Position numbers and translations under genes: made by a program | Source: Vanilla planifolia | Taxonomy: Eukaryota; Streptophyta; Magnoliopsida; Asparagales; Orchidaceae | DNA length: 64,000 nucleotides | Reading direction: 5' to 3' | Assembly (NCBI GenBank): GCA_023846275.1 | Contig: CM043870.1 | Span: 10,983,527-11,047,526 of the forward strand | Notes under the pieces: model-generated | The model's database searches: none | What the model was told of the DNA's origin: nothing | The model's input: the letters and a program-made list of their open reading frames with translations, nothing else | Shown here: positions 25,190 to 34,990 of the stretch, one piece after another | How the letters are laid out: the number at the start of each line of letters is the position of its first letter | How positions within the stretch are numbered: the first letter of the stretch is position 1

Positions 25190-26400
25190 TTAAGCATGTG
25201 CCTTATTTGAAGCCTCCTATGGCTAGCAAGAATGTGGCAAGTTAGAGCATAAAATATTCATGAAAATTGTTCATCCATACAAGAAAAGGCTAAAATGAAG
25301 AGGAATAATATGAAAAAGAAATGATGAAAGATATATGTAGTGAATTGGAGAAGTCCTTTATTAATAGAGACAACCATAATGAGGGGTTGAATTGCCTCAT
25401 GCCTCATAATGGAGAAAACCTAGCCAAAGATCAATGTTCTACATTAGATTCCAAGGTATGTTATTTTTCTAATGATGAGTTAGAGCAACAACATGTTTAA
25501 GAAAAATTTAAAACTCTACTGGATAATTAGAAGGATTTCAAAATGGATCATGTTGAGTACTTAGCTCTTTTTCATTTTCTCAATTAAAAAATTGAAAAAT
25601 ACTTACATGAGTTGCATGTTACCAAAGATGAATGCATCAATCTTATTACCTATTATGCTACAATTGCTTAACAATTTAATGATTTCTAGTTATTGAATGT
25701 TGTAATCAATTATAAGAAGTAGATATTATGTTTATAAATGTGCTTCATCTTATAAAGAAAAAATTAATTACTGCATAAAACTTGAACACAGTTCAATGTT
25801 TTATAAAATTAGAAGTAATGTACATTCTAAATTTCTTTATTTCAAATGGATAGAAAAGAACTTTAGAGCATCTACATCTAACATCAGCTTAAGTCGTGTA
25901 GAACCCAAGTTGGTTTGGGTTTCCAAATCTAGCACTTACATTGTTTGAATACAGGCATGCCTCCTTAATAGGAGTAAGAATGACATGTGGTACTTGCATA
26001 GCAGATGCTCAAGATAAATGATTGCAATTCACATCTATTCACTTAACTACAATAAGTTGATGGTGAAGATGTTAGGTAATAACTACAAAGAAGAGCCATT
26101 AAAATTGGCATCATTGGTAACTCTTCTACATCTACTATTAAATTCCTTTTAGTTGAAGGTCTAAGATATAATCTTTTAAGAATAAACAAACTTTGTGATT
26201 ATGGTTTTACTATTTACTTTGATGCAAAATCCTATATTATTTGTAAAGATAGTACTCTTCTAGCTTTATCCTCTAAAAGAAATGACACTTACTATATGTT
26301 AGATTTAAGTACTAAGAAGAAAATGGTATAAAATATCTTTCTTAACATGCTAATGATTTGCATCTTTAGCATAGAAAATTGGATCATGCTAGTTATCCTA
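25190..26400 (+). pseudogene. Copia gag C-terminus and protease / GAG-pre-integrase remnant
   Basis: Readable in order: a charged coil (YLHELHVTKDECINL near 25600), a junction motif VEPKLVWVSK near 25890 (family: PKxxWVxK), a protease region near 25970 resembling 'WYLDSGCSRHM', and LRINKLCDYGF near 26175 (family: LLSISQLCDKGF) followed by YFDAKSYIICKD. These belong to the gag end, retropepsin and GAG-pre-integrase segments of copia Sirevirus-type polyproteins. Decayed. Confidence 0.72.
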
Positions 26401-26439
26401 AAAAAAGAAAATCATAAGACGTAACCTAGATGGAGGATT

Positions 26440-27060
26440 TCTTAATTTGAAAATGGAGGATGATTATACTTGTGGACCTTGTCGTTTAAGAAAGAAAATT
26501 AAATTAATATTTAGGGTTTTCAAGGATATATCTTTTAAGAGAAACAAGAGGCATTACATCTTGACATATTTTGGACCCATTGAATTGCTAAGCTGCGGAC
26601 ATAAGAAATATGGTTTTATGATTATTGATGTTTACAATGGTTTCATATAAGAGTTATTTTTGAGGAAAAAGAATGACACATTTGAAAGATTTGGAACTTT
26701 GATCACTAAATTACAAAATGAGTTTGGAGTTTCATTAATATGCATTAAGAGTGTTCATGGAGGTGAATTTAAGAATAAAGATTCCATTGAATACTATCCA
26801 AACATGGCATTGCACACAATTTTTCATCTCTAAGAACTCATTAAAAGGATATTATAGAAGAAATAAAGAATAGGTCATTTTTAGATTTAGCTTGGTGCAT
26901 GCTTAGTGAATATAGTATACCTAACTTTTTTGGGCTAAAACTATGTTTATTGCATGTTATTTATTAAATCATACTTTGTTATGTTCTTATTTTGAATATG
27001 AACACATGTGAATTATTAAATTCATAGAAGCCAAAGATTGCACACTTTATACCTTCTGAT
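26440..27060 (+). pseudogene. Copia integrase remnant
   Basis: Contains YTCGPCRLRKK near 26465 (family: C-x-x-C zinc-binding end, CEGCQLGK), then KKYGFMIIDVYNGF at 26603-26644, matching the KKYGFVIVDDYSRF start of the copia integrase core. 'EFGVSLICIKSVHGGEF'-like sequence near 26720 follows (family: IRSDHGGEF). Order and spacing are right. The gene is broken. Confidence 0.8.
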
Positions 27061-27589
27061 ATAAGTGTTATATCTTAAATATTAGAAATAGAGAGATAGG
27101 AAAGTTTAACTCTTTATCTGATGAGGGAATTCTCTTCAATTACATTTTAAGTAGTAAAGTCTATAGAGTGTTAAATAGGACAACTCACTAAGCAAAAGGA
27201 TCTATTAATGTAACATTTGATGAAACTTATTATGGTGAGATTAAGATTGAGAACTTTAAAGAGAATTTAGATGAATTTGAAGAACTAATAATTAAGGATG
27301 ATCTAAACTTGATGAGGATGGAATTATAAAGTAAATTAGGTCTAGTGACTCAAAGAATTGAAGTATATAAAAGACTATTCTAATTAATGGAATTTAGGAG
27401 ATGTAATGAAAGGAGTGAGAGCAAGAGCTAATCTCGACTACTCAACCTTTGTTCCTAATTTTGAACCAAAATTAGTTGAGGAGCTTCATGATAAATTTTG
27501 CATTTTTATTGTAAATGAAGACCTGAATCAATTTAAAAGAAAAATAATTTGAGAACTAACTCTTGGGTCAAGATCAATTAGTCATAAGA

Positions 27590-28405
27590 GCTAAGTAATT
27601 TTTCACGAATAAGTTAGATGAAAGTGGAAATGTTATTAGGAATAAGATTAGACTTGTAGCTAAGAGCTATTAGAATATTATATAGAAGAAAAGATGTTGA
27701 AGAAACTTATATAGTAGTTACAAGGATATAAGTTATTAGAATTGTACTTGCATTTGCAGGTCAAAATAACTTCAAGTTATGTCAAACAAACATGAAAAGT
27801 GCATTTTTGAATGGATATGTTAATAGGGAAGTATATGTTGAACAAGCTCTATGCTATGAAATAACATAGATCATGTCTTTAAACTAGAGAAAGAACTTTA
27901 TAGATTAGAATAAGCTCTCAGGGTTAGTATGGGTGGTTGTGCATCATTTTAGTTTTTAATGGCTTTATGAGAGGGAGTGTGGATAGTACACTATTCATTA
28001 AGTATAAAAAGGATTTTCAACTTATTTTTTCTGTCTATGTGGATGATATTATTTTTTGTTTAATCAGTAACAATCTTTGTGAAGAAATTTTAAATCTAAT
28101 AAATAAAGAATTTAAAATAAGTTTGATGTGTGAGTTGATATTCTTGTAGGATTGGAAGTCAAAATGTTGAAAATAAAATATTTATACCACAAAATAAGTA
28201 TACCTTGGAATTTCTTAAGAAGTTTGGCTTTGAAAAGGCAAAACCTAGAATTATTGCAATGAGCACAACTACATCCCTAGACAAAGTTGAAAGAAGAAAA
28301 CCTATGGATGTTAAGTTGTATAAAGGCATAATAAAATCTTCACTATATTTGATAGCAAGTGAATTTGATATCTTGTTTAGTGTTTGCTTATATGCAAGAT
28401 TTTAA
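27590..28405 (+). pseudogene. Copia reverse transcriptase remnant
   Basis: Readable pieces in order: an N-terminal region near 27770 resembling 'VKSAFLNG', a DSTLFIKY segment near 27980 and the polymerase box YVDDIIF at 28036-28056. A 'FGFEKAK' stretch near 28222 (family: FGM-x-x-AK) precedes the palm end, and SSLYLIASEFDILFSV (family: GSLLYLTASRPDI) lies near 28335-28385. Typical copia RT architecture, heavily decayed. Confidence 0.85.
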
Positions 28406-28915
28406 GCATGACCCAAAGAATGCCACATAAAGAAGTTAAACATATCATTAGGTATCTTCTTGGGACATCTTCCTTAGAATTATGGTATCCAAAAATGATA
28501 TAGGAATTGATTTTATTGCTTATTTAGATGCTACTTATGTTGGAAGCACAATTGATATGAAAAGTGCTTTTTCAATGCCAATTCTTGGGACACATATTTC
28601 ATGTGCAAGTTGAAAAAATGATGTAGCACTATCTACCATGTAATTTGAATACATAATAGCCAGTAATTGTGTAGCTTAAGTGCTCTAGATTAAGGAACAA
28701 CTACTTGATTATGGAGTTAAACTTGGGGAAAATCCAACTTTTTGTGATAACAATAATTCAATATGTCTTAGTAAGAATTTTAATCAACAATAATTCATTA
28801 AGCACATAGATAACATATTTCATTTCATTTTTGTGCAAGTGAATAATAAAGTCATAGCACTTTCTTTTTTCCCTTTTGTGAAAAATTAGTAGACATCTTC
28901 ACTAACTTAGCTACT
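28406..28915 (+). pseudogene. Copia RNase H remnant
   Basis: Follows the RT piece directly. Pieces such as 'YLLGTSSLELWY' near 28450 and the 'NSICLSKN'-like stretch near 28760 correspond to the connection and RNase H part of copia pol (family: YLKGT-x-x-LGLWY and NTSAI-x-L-x-KN). Weak but in register with the family order. Confidence 0.6.
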
Positions 28916-29171
28916 AATGTTTCCACTAGAATTAGGATGTCTCTTGGAGTGATCCAGCCCTTTGAATAACAATGATAAGGGGAAGTAAAACCTAGAATTT
29001 AAGGGAACCTAAAATTAAGGGAGAGTTGCTCAATTTCTTTCATTTCTTTTTCACTTTTTTCACTATTTCATATTTAGCACCTATAATTAATAGCCTTTAT
29101 GTAATATGATTACATTTGTTCTTATTTTTTTCATAATATTTAAGGTCTTGCTATTATCAAAAAGGGGAGAT
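28916..29171 (+). other. Post-pol spacer and polypurine tract
   Basis: Non-coding spacer after RNase H, homologous to 10839-10998. It ends in CAAAAAGGGGAGA at 29157-29170, the copia polypurine tract directly before the LTR. Confidence 0.7.
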
Positions 29172-29638
29172 TGTCAACCCCCTCACTCTTAAGGTAGTTT
29201 GTTAACGCCAAAACCATGATCATGTTATTAATGGCTTCTTTGGGTTGACATTTTAGAAATAGATAGGATCATCAGTATGATAAGATCGATTTTTATTACT
29301 AATATTAAGTGAGTTTTAGGATTAAGAGCTTTGAATATGGATTAACCCATTGAGGCCTGTACTCTTAAAGGTGTGGCAAACATCAAGCGTATTTTTACCT
29401 TTTTATTTGTTAGATTGTTAAAAGTTTTAATCTTCTTTTGTGACACATTAGCATTACATTGCAGACTTAATTAATGTATTATCTTGCTAAATCATATTCA
29501 TAAGACTTTTAGAGCTATAGAATTGCATTAAAATCTTAATAATATTAGCATAAGCAATTGTAGAGTAAATCCAAAAGTTAGGATAATGATATCAAACTTA
29601 AGAAAAATTGTGTTCTCTAATACCTAATGATTGTACAA
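29172..29638 (+). mobile_element. 3' LTR of the copia fossil, 5' part
   Basis: Starts TGTCAACCCC straight after the polypurine tract. Aligns with 10999-11400. It is interrupted at about 29639 by sequence belonging to LTR-G. Confidence 0.65.
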
Positions 29639-30048
29639 TATAACGCCCAATATTATACTCATACTATCTACATTCAGGCTTAAAGAAATAATTGGAGATT
29701 GAGTTTATCATGATATTGTTTAGGTATGATTGTTCATTATATAGATGCAACTACAATTTAAACTTTAGAATAGAAGCAAAAATATTTGATGCTGCAAGGT
29801 ATTAGCCTTGTACATGTATTGATCGTTCTCTGAGTTAATGTTTCTATTTTTATTATATGAGTGTGAAGTTTTATTCACCCAAGTATGTAACTTATTTCTT
29901 CCCAAAATTCATTATATGTATTAACATAGTTTTGCTCAAGCATGTACAATTATTTTATCATATCAATAAGACCTTATCATGCTACTATCACTTGGTTATA
30001 CACATAATAGTCTTGATATGGTCACCAAGCTTTGTGTTATGTGCTTAT
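29639..30048 (+). mobile_element. LTR-G 5' (U3) piece, plus strand
   Basis: Begins TATAACGCCC, a degenerate TGTTATACCC-type gypsy LTR start. Aligns with 41890-42300 through 'ATATAGATGCAACTA' (29740 and 42030), 'CAAGGTATTRRCCTTGTA' and 'ATATATGAGT' blocks. It is cut at 30049 by the start of a copia LTR. A 103-residue open frame at 29857-30168 crosses this junction and is chance. Confidence 0.55.
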
Positions 30049-30539
30049 TGTTGTACCACATATTCATTGCACCACTTTTTAATAATAACAATACAATTAT
30101 GTTATGTTTACTATTACTTTTCCCAAGTATTATTTTTAAATAATACATCTCTAGTGAAATTAAGTTAATCATGTAGAGAGCTTAATCATGTGAATTATGG
30201 GGCTTAATAGAGCTATTTGGGTGTTAAGCATAATGAGCACTATATGGCACAAACTAAAGCAACAAAAGAGAAATATCATTATTGAGTCTTTTTATTTGGT
30301 AATTAAAATCTCAAAACCATTAATAATTACTTAAGGAACTTAGGATTTACTTAAGATGTGTATCTTAACTTGTTTCATATATATTATCTTCTCTAAAAAA
30401 ATTGCTTTCATAATAAGTTGAATCATGCATTAAGGCTAAATAAAGTTAGATTTAAAATGGGATTAAATTAAGCGAGATTTGTATTAGTTGAAAAACTTGT
30501 ACATGTATGATGAACCCATCATACAAAATGAATAATTAA

Positions 30540-31400
30540 TATTTAGATCAGACATAGCATCAACTGATGGTAATATTGAATAATAGTTATTTACATTCTT
30601 CATATAAGTACAACTCATTTATCATACAAGTATGTTGATGACATATTTGACAAATGGATTTAGAGTTTTAGGTGCTTTTATTTGTCATATAATACGATGT
30701 CAAATTTTGTACTGATATAATATATTCGTTAAGAGGATAAGAAAGGGATCAAAATGAGCAATGAGAGAAATCTGGATTTGATTGATATATAAGTATCATC
30801 TTAGTACTAAACTAGTTCATGCTTGTTACATGAGAGATGGAAATAGTTTATGGTTTTAATATAATATGATGATTTTCATAATAATAATAATAAAGTCCAT
30901 TTATTAGTTTAGTGAGACTTTACGACTTAGGTTGAGCATGCTAATTTTTATCATACTTTTATGATACAACCATAATACATGTATGTTGTCATTTCACTAA
31001 AGAGATTAATACCAGGACTTGGACAAATGTTAAGTAGATTTACATCTTAGTGGTATGAGCTACACATCATACTAATATAGTATCTTATGATTAGTATAAA
31101 TAAGCTTATTGTAGGACATATTATAGTGTACTATCGTAGGTCATAAAATATTTTTTTGAAAACCCAAAATTAGATTATCATGGTTTTGTTCTAGTCATAC
31201 CATACTACCTAATCTACTTTGTATAATGAAAATGAACTAATGAGATAGTAGTGATTACATTGATGATGTTGTCAATGTTCTTCATACTTGTATGGTCCAT
31301 TAAATCATAATTATAATTTTCTTGCGATGTTAGCAATAACTTGTTTAAGTAGTTGTTCACATAATTGTTTGAGGGTATTTTGGAGCTGTTTTAGAGAATT
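30540..31400. repeat. TCATAC/GTATGA-rich tract within the LTR
   Basis: Repeated short half-palindromes such as ATCATACAAGTATGTTG (near 30634), TCATACTTTTATGATAC (near 30952) and ACTTGTATGGTCC (near 31286). Similar to tracts at 22.5-24.4 and 53.2-53.9 kb. Confidence 0.5.
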
Positions 31401-31775
31401 ATTAGGAGTATATAAATGTCTTCAAATATGATAAAAAATATTTATTTAAAAAATCTTTTATGACAAAGCTTTATTGAATTCATCATTTCTAAGAAGAAGG
31501 AAAGACAAGGCCGTAGCATTTAGTTTCAAACACTTAACTTAGTCTTCCTTTTAATCCTTGAGCAAAGCTACACCTTGTTAATCCAAGTATATCTATTACA
31601 TACCCTCTTATTTGAATATTGCAATTTATTGCACATCTTAAATAAATTCAAGTTGTGTACCATTTGTCTAATTATTCATTGGTTATAAGAATTATTATAT
31701 TTAACTTTTACTTATTTTACTTATCTTGTTGTTGAAACCTTTCCTTGTTTATCTTATTGCTTTTATTAATCTACC

Positions 31776-31985
31776 TATAAGCTTTTATTAATCTTCTTGT
31801 AAGCTTTTATTCAGCCATTGTATAGGCTTTTGTTAAGTCAGTATTGTAGGCAATTGTTATGCCAATGTAATAGGCTTTTATTAAGCCTGTGTTGTAAGCT
31901 TTATTAAGCTATGCTCTAGGCTTCTGTTAAACGACTTTTGTACGATTTTATTTAGTCGATGTTTTAGTGGATTTTTCGGCCATTT
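31776..31985 (+). repeat. Tandem array, ~23-24 bp unit, about nine copies
   Basis: Unit of the form TAGGCTTTTATTAAGCCxxTGTTG. Copies begin near 31778, 31800, 31823, 31846, 31871, 31895, 31917, 31941 and 31965, giving a period of 22-25 bp. Central copies (31823-31917) are the best kept and each contains a short AGGCTT...AAGCC inverted pair. The array sits between the TATA-like site and the LTR end, so it would lie in the R/U5 leader. Confidence 0.85.
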
Positions 31986-32225
31986 AAATAAGGGGTGAAT
32001 GTAGATCCAAGTTTAGATCAAGGCACTTATAACTCTTGTGTGTACTTTATTTGCAATACAATACAACTAGTCTTACAAAGTCTAACAATTTTTTCTTGAA
32101 TGATAAAATAACTTATAGATATTTTATTGGAATGTTATTTTTGTTTTTAAGTTATCTTGAAAGTTATAGGTTTACATAATTCAGCTCCTCCCTTCTTATG
32201 GGCATTTCACCCATAATTTATGACA

Positions 32226-32240
32226 AGTTATATTAGAACT
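32226..32240 (+). other. Degenerate primer-binding site
   Basis: TTATATTAGAACTGA after an ACAAG spacer corresponds to the TTATATTGGTATCAGAGTGA arrangement of the copia element at 56.69 kb. It marks the 5' LTR/internal boundary. Confidence 0.5.
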
Positions 32241-32289
32241 GAATCATTAGAAGCTGTTCTTATGATAAGATCCTCACTATGTCTCACAA

Positions 32290-33700
32290 CATGAAGCCAA
32301 TAATGCTATTCTTGGGGAAGGGTTACCTTTGGTTTATCCACCTCTTTTTAAAGGTAATTTTTATTTATATTAGAAATGTCACATGCAAAGTTTTTTTTTT
32401 AATTTGTTTATGTTGAGCTTTGGGATATTATGGATAATGGTTTTGGTTTCCTACTAGGAAGGTGGATGTTGTCTTGGTTCAAAAGCCTTGAGTGAACCTT
32501 CTCCATAAATGAAACATAAAGGTCAACTCAATGCAATGGCCTTGAACAAACCTAATTGTGGTCATTTGGCCACAATACTTAATCAACTTATGAACCTTAA
32601 GATCACCCATGAAGTATTGGTGAAGTTTAAGGTTATATACAAAGGGACTATGAAAGTCAAGTAATCCAAGGTTAACCTACTTATGCATGATTATAAGCTT
32701 TTTTCGAAGTAATGAGAGACAATTAAAGTTATGCATACATGTTTTTACAATATTATAAATGGTCTCTCAAATATTCTTAAGGCTATTGCTAAAGAAATCT
32801 GACCCTTTGGTGGCTACTATCAAAATCTTAAAGAACTTGGACCATCTCTAATTGGATGAGTTTCTTGGTGAGCTCATAATTAATGAGATTATGATGGCAA
32901 GGATAAAAAAATAAGAAGAATAGCCCAAACCATCCAAGAAGGTTAAGATCATTGCTTTAAATGTTGCACTACTTACATTTAATGATGACTCTCTATGAAA
33001 TAATATGGTAGAAGAACTTTGTAAAAGAATAAGCACTTCTTAATCCTATAGTTGTAGGTACCTTAAAAAGAAAGAAGGAAAGAAGACATAAAAGGATATA
33101 CAAGAGAAAATCATGCTATCATGAATGCAAAGAGCTTGAAAATTATCACCACAATTATTATAAATGGTGGAGAAGCAAAAAAGCAAGGAGAACTTTTACA
33201 AGAGAGATAACATGAAGAAGAAAGACAAGAATGCCATGACGGATACTTGGAGTGATTGATAAGAATCAACATCCTCCTTATGTAGTGAGGAGAGTGAGAA
33301 TGGAAAGAATAACATGATTTGTCTTTCAGCCAAGTATGAAGATTCCTGAAGTATTAAGGAAGATGATGAAGGAGAATTCATATTCCTCATGGCACATCAT
33401 GGTGATTGATCTTTGAGTGAAGATAAGGACGTAAGTAATCTTTCTTATAACGAATTAGAGAATAATTTTTTTAAAATTAGTTAGTGGATTTGAATCACTT
33501 GCTTTGAAACATAAGAAGTTGAAAAAGGAATATAAAGATCATCTTGACTTGTGTTAAGATCTAAATGAAAAACATTCAAGGTATTTGCATGAACTTTATC
33601 AAACTAGAGATGAACTTGCTAGAATAATTTGTGAGCATGCAAAAGAAAAACTTGTCATTGAATAGATTATGAAATTGCATTCACATTGTGTTGTTTCATC
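32290..33700 (+). pseudogene. Copia gag remnant with charged C-terminal coil
   Basis: Plus-strand pieces in order: YPPLFKGNFYLY near 32336 (the PPLFDG-x-NY-x-YW start of copia gag), 'QLDEFLGELIINEI' near 32850 (family: SLDELIGSLL), a long Glu/Lys-rich segment with an acidic patch near 33260-33400 and a coil (ESLALKHKKLKKEYKDHL near 33490-33545, then YLHELYQTRDELARI). This matches the layout of the gag at 59.9-60.9 kb. It would have formed the capsid and is now broken. Confidence 0.75.
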
Positions 33701-34483
33701 ACATCACATGCAAAAGTATGTTTCTTTACATAATACTAAATCATTGCATGTTATTTATTGCTTTTTTATGATCCATTACTTACGATTATTGTTTAAAGAA
33801 AGGTCACATATCTGATGATTGCAAGAAAAAATTATTGACAATTCTAGGCATCTTATATATGCATAGGTTATGACGAATAAGAATGTACTTAAAAATGATC
33901 ATTAACTTCATTATGGATTGACCAGATCCAAATTTTTTTTATTACTAAATCAAAGTCTTAACTCGATTATTCTCGTAGTCATCCTTTTAATTGTTCAATT
34001 ACAAAGTAGGATACTTATATGAAACATGTTATTTCAATTAAAATCTTAAGCATGTGTACTCGTTCATTTTTAATGATAAATTTAAATTCTTATATGCATC
34101 AATTTAAGATGAGATTTGTAAAGGAACCCCTAAAAGTGTTTTCTTATTTGGATTATTCTTTAATAAGTTAGATGTTCTTTGATTAGATTTTAATGACTTA
34201 TGAATCCTTATTTCTATTATTGTTCACATTTTCAATAAGTGTATAGTTGTGTGCATCACCTCTTGTTTGTATGTCCTTAATTCTTTTTATCTTTTGATGC
34301 ATGACAAAAGAGAGTAGAAAATTTTGGGAAATGAAAAACAATTCATGTACTTCCAATGCTTGTTATTAATTAATTCAATTGTAATGATTAAGAAGGGAGC
34401 ATGAAAGTAAGGTGAGCATTTGTATGGCTTGCATGATTTAATACCTTTTAATTTCTATATTTGTTCAATGGTTGTGTCATTAG
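33701..34483 (+). other. Non-coding internal remainder
   Basis: A weak zinc-knuckle-like 'KGHISDDCKKK' region near 33800 is the last gag-like trace. After it, up to the polypurine tract, no protease, integrase, RT or RNase H motif could be read on either strand. Confidence 0.45.
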
Positions 34484-34497
34484 CAAAAGGGAGAGAT

Positions 34498-34990
34498 TGT
34501 TATACTTTTTGATCATTGCACCACTTTCTTGTTGATAACAAAACAATTTTGTTATACTTACTAGTGTTTTTTCTAAGTGTTTATCTCAAATCATGCATCT
34601 TAAGAGTAATTAGGCTAGTCATGTGTTGAGCTTAATCAAGTGACTAATAGAGTTTAATGGAGATGGTTGCCTATTGATTATAACTACCATTAGCAGAAGC
34701 ACAAGCTCAAGCAATATTTGTAGAAAATCTTTATTGAGGCTCTTTGAATTAGTAATTAAAATATCAAATCTATATCAATTTACTTGAGACAATAGGATTT
34801 ACTTAAGAAATGCATTTCATCCAGTTTTACATATATTATCTACCTTAAAACATTATATTAATTTTGAGTTGCATCATGTGTTAAGGTTAAATCAAGTTAA
34901 ATTTGAAAAGAGGTTAAATTGAGTGAGATTTCCATTTGTTAAACAAATTGTACTTGTATGATGATCATAGAATATGATCGATTAAGCAAT
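34498..34990 (+). mobile_element. 3' LTR of the gag-only copia element (5' part)
   Basis: Starts TGTTATACTTTTTG after the polypurine tract and tracks the 5' LTR (shared 'CATTGCACCAC', 'TTAGGATTTACTTAAGA', 'TCACATATATTATCTWC'-like blocks) to about 34990. Beyond this the two LTRs no longer match. The TATA-like CTTCTATAAAAAC at about 35004 may still belong to the LTR. Confidence 0.65.

Larger units (their letters stand above)
25190..29638 (+). mobile_element. Ty1/copia retrotransposon fossil, plus strand
   Basis: Order on the plus strand: gag C-terminus, protease region, integrase, RT, RNase H, polypurine tract, 3' LTR. Integrase before RT is the copia order. The 5' LTR and most of gag are not seen, so the element is 5'-incomplete, with many breaks throughout. 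The 3' LTR is interrupted at about 29639 by a gypsy-type LTR. The LTR relative at 10999 shows that this family had other members in the window. Confidence 0.8.
30049..32215 (+). mobile_element. 5' LTR of the gag-only copia element
   Basis: The first 480 bp match the 3' LTR. From about 30540 to 31400 it holds TCATAC/GTATGA-rich sequence that the 3' copy lacks, so this is probably an inserted or subfamily-specific segment. A TATA-like GTATATAAATG lies near 31408. The array of ~23-bp repeats follows. The end is near the 'CTCCCTTCTTATGGG' segment at about 32188, the degenerate CACCCCTCTTGTGGG-type terminus of Sirevirus-like LTRs. Confidence 0.6.
30049..34990 (+). mobile_element. Copia element with gag-type coding only, plus strand
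   Basis: 5' LTR from TGTTGTACCACA at 30049 and 3' LTR from TGTTATACTTTTTG at 34498 align over their first ~480 bp (both continue with ATTGCACCAC). A primer-site-like region near 32226 and a polypurine tract CAAAAGGGAGAGA at 34484-34496 bound about 2.3 kb of internal DNA. It carries gag-type sequence, and no integrase or RT could be read. It is old, with many breaks. It may be a gag-only non-autonomous form or simply a shortened relic. Confidence 0.72.

Noticed and set aside
29857-30168. 103-residue plus-strand open frame with hydrophobic stretches
   Set aside because: It crosses the junction between an LTR-G piece and a copia LTR, so it cannot be an old gene. The composition is typical of A/T-rich chance frames.
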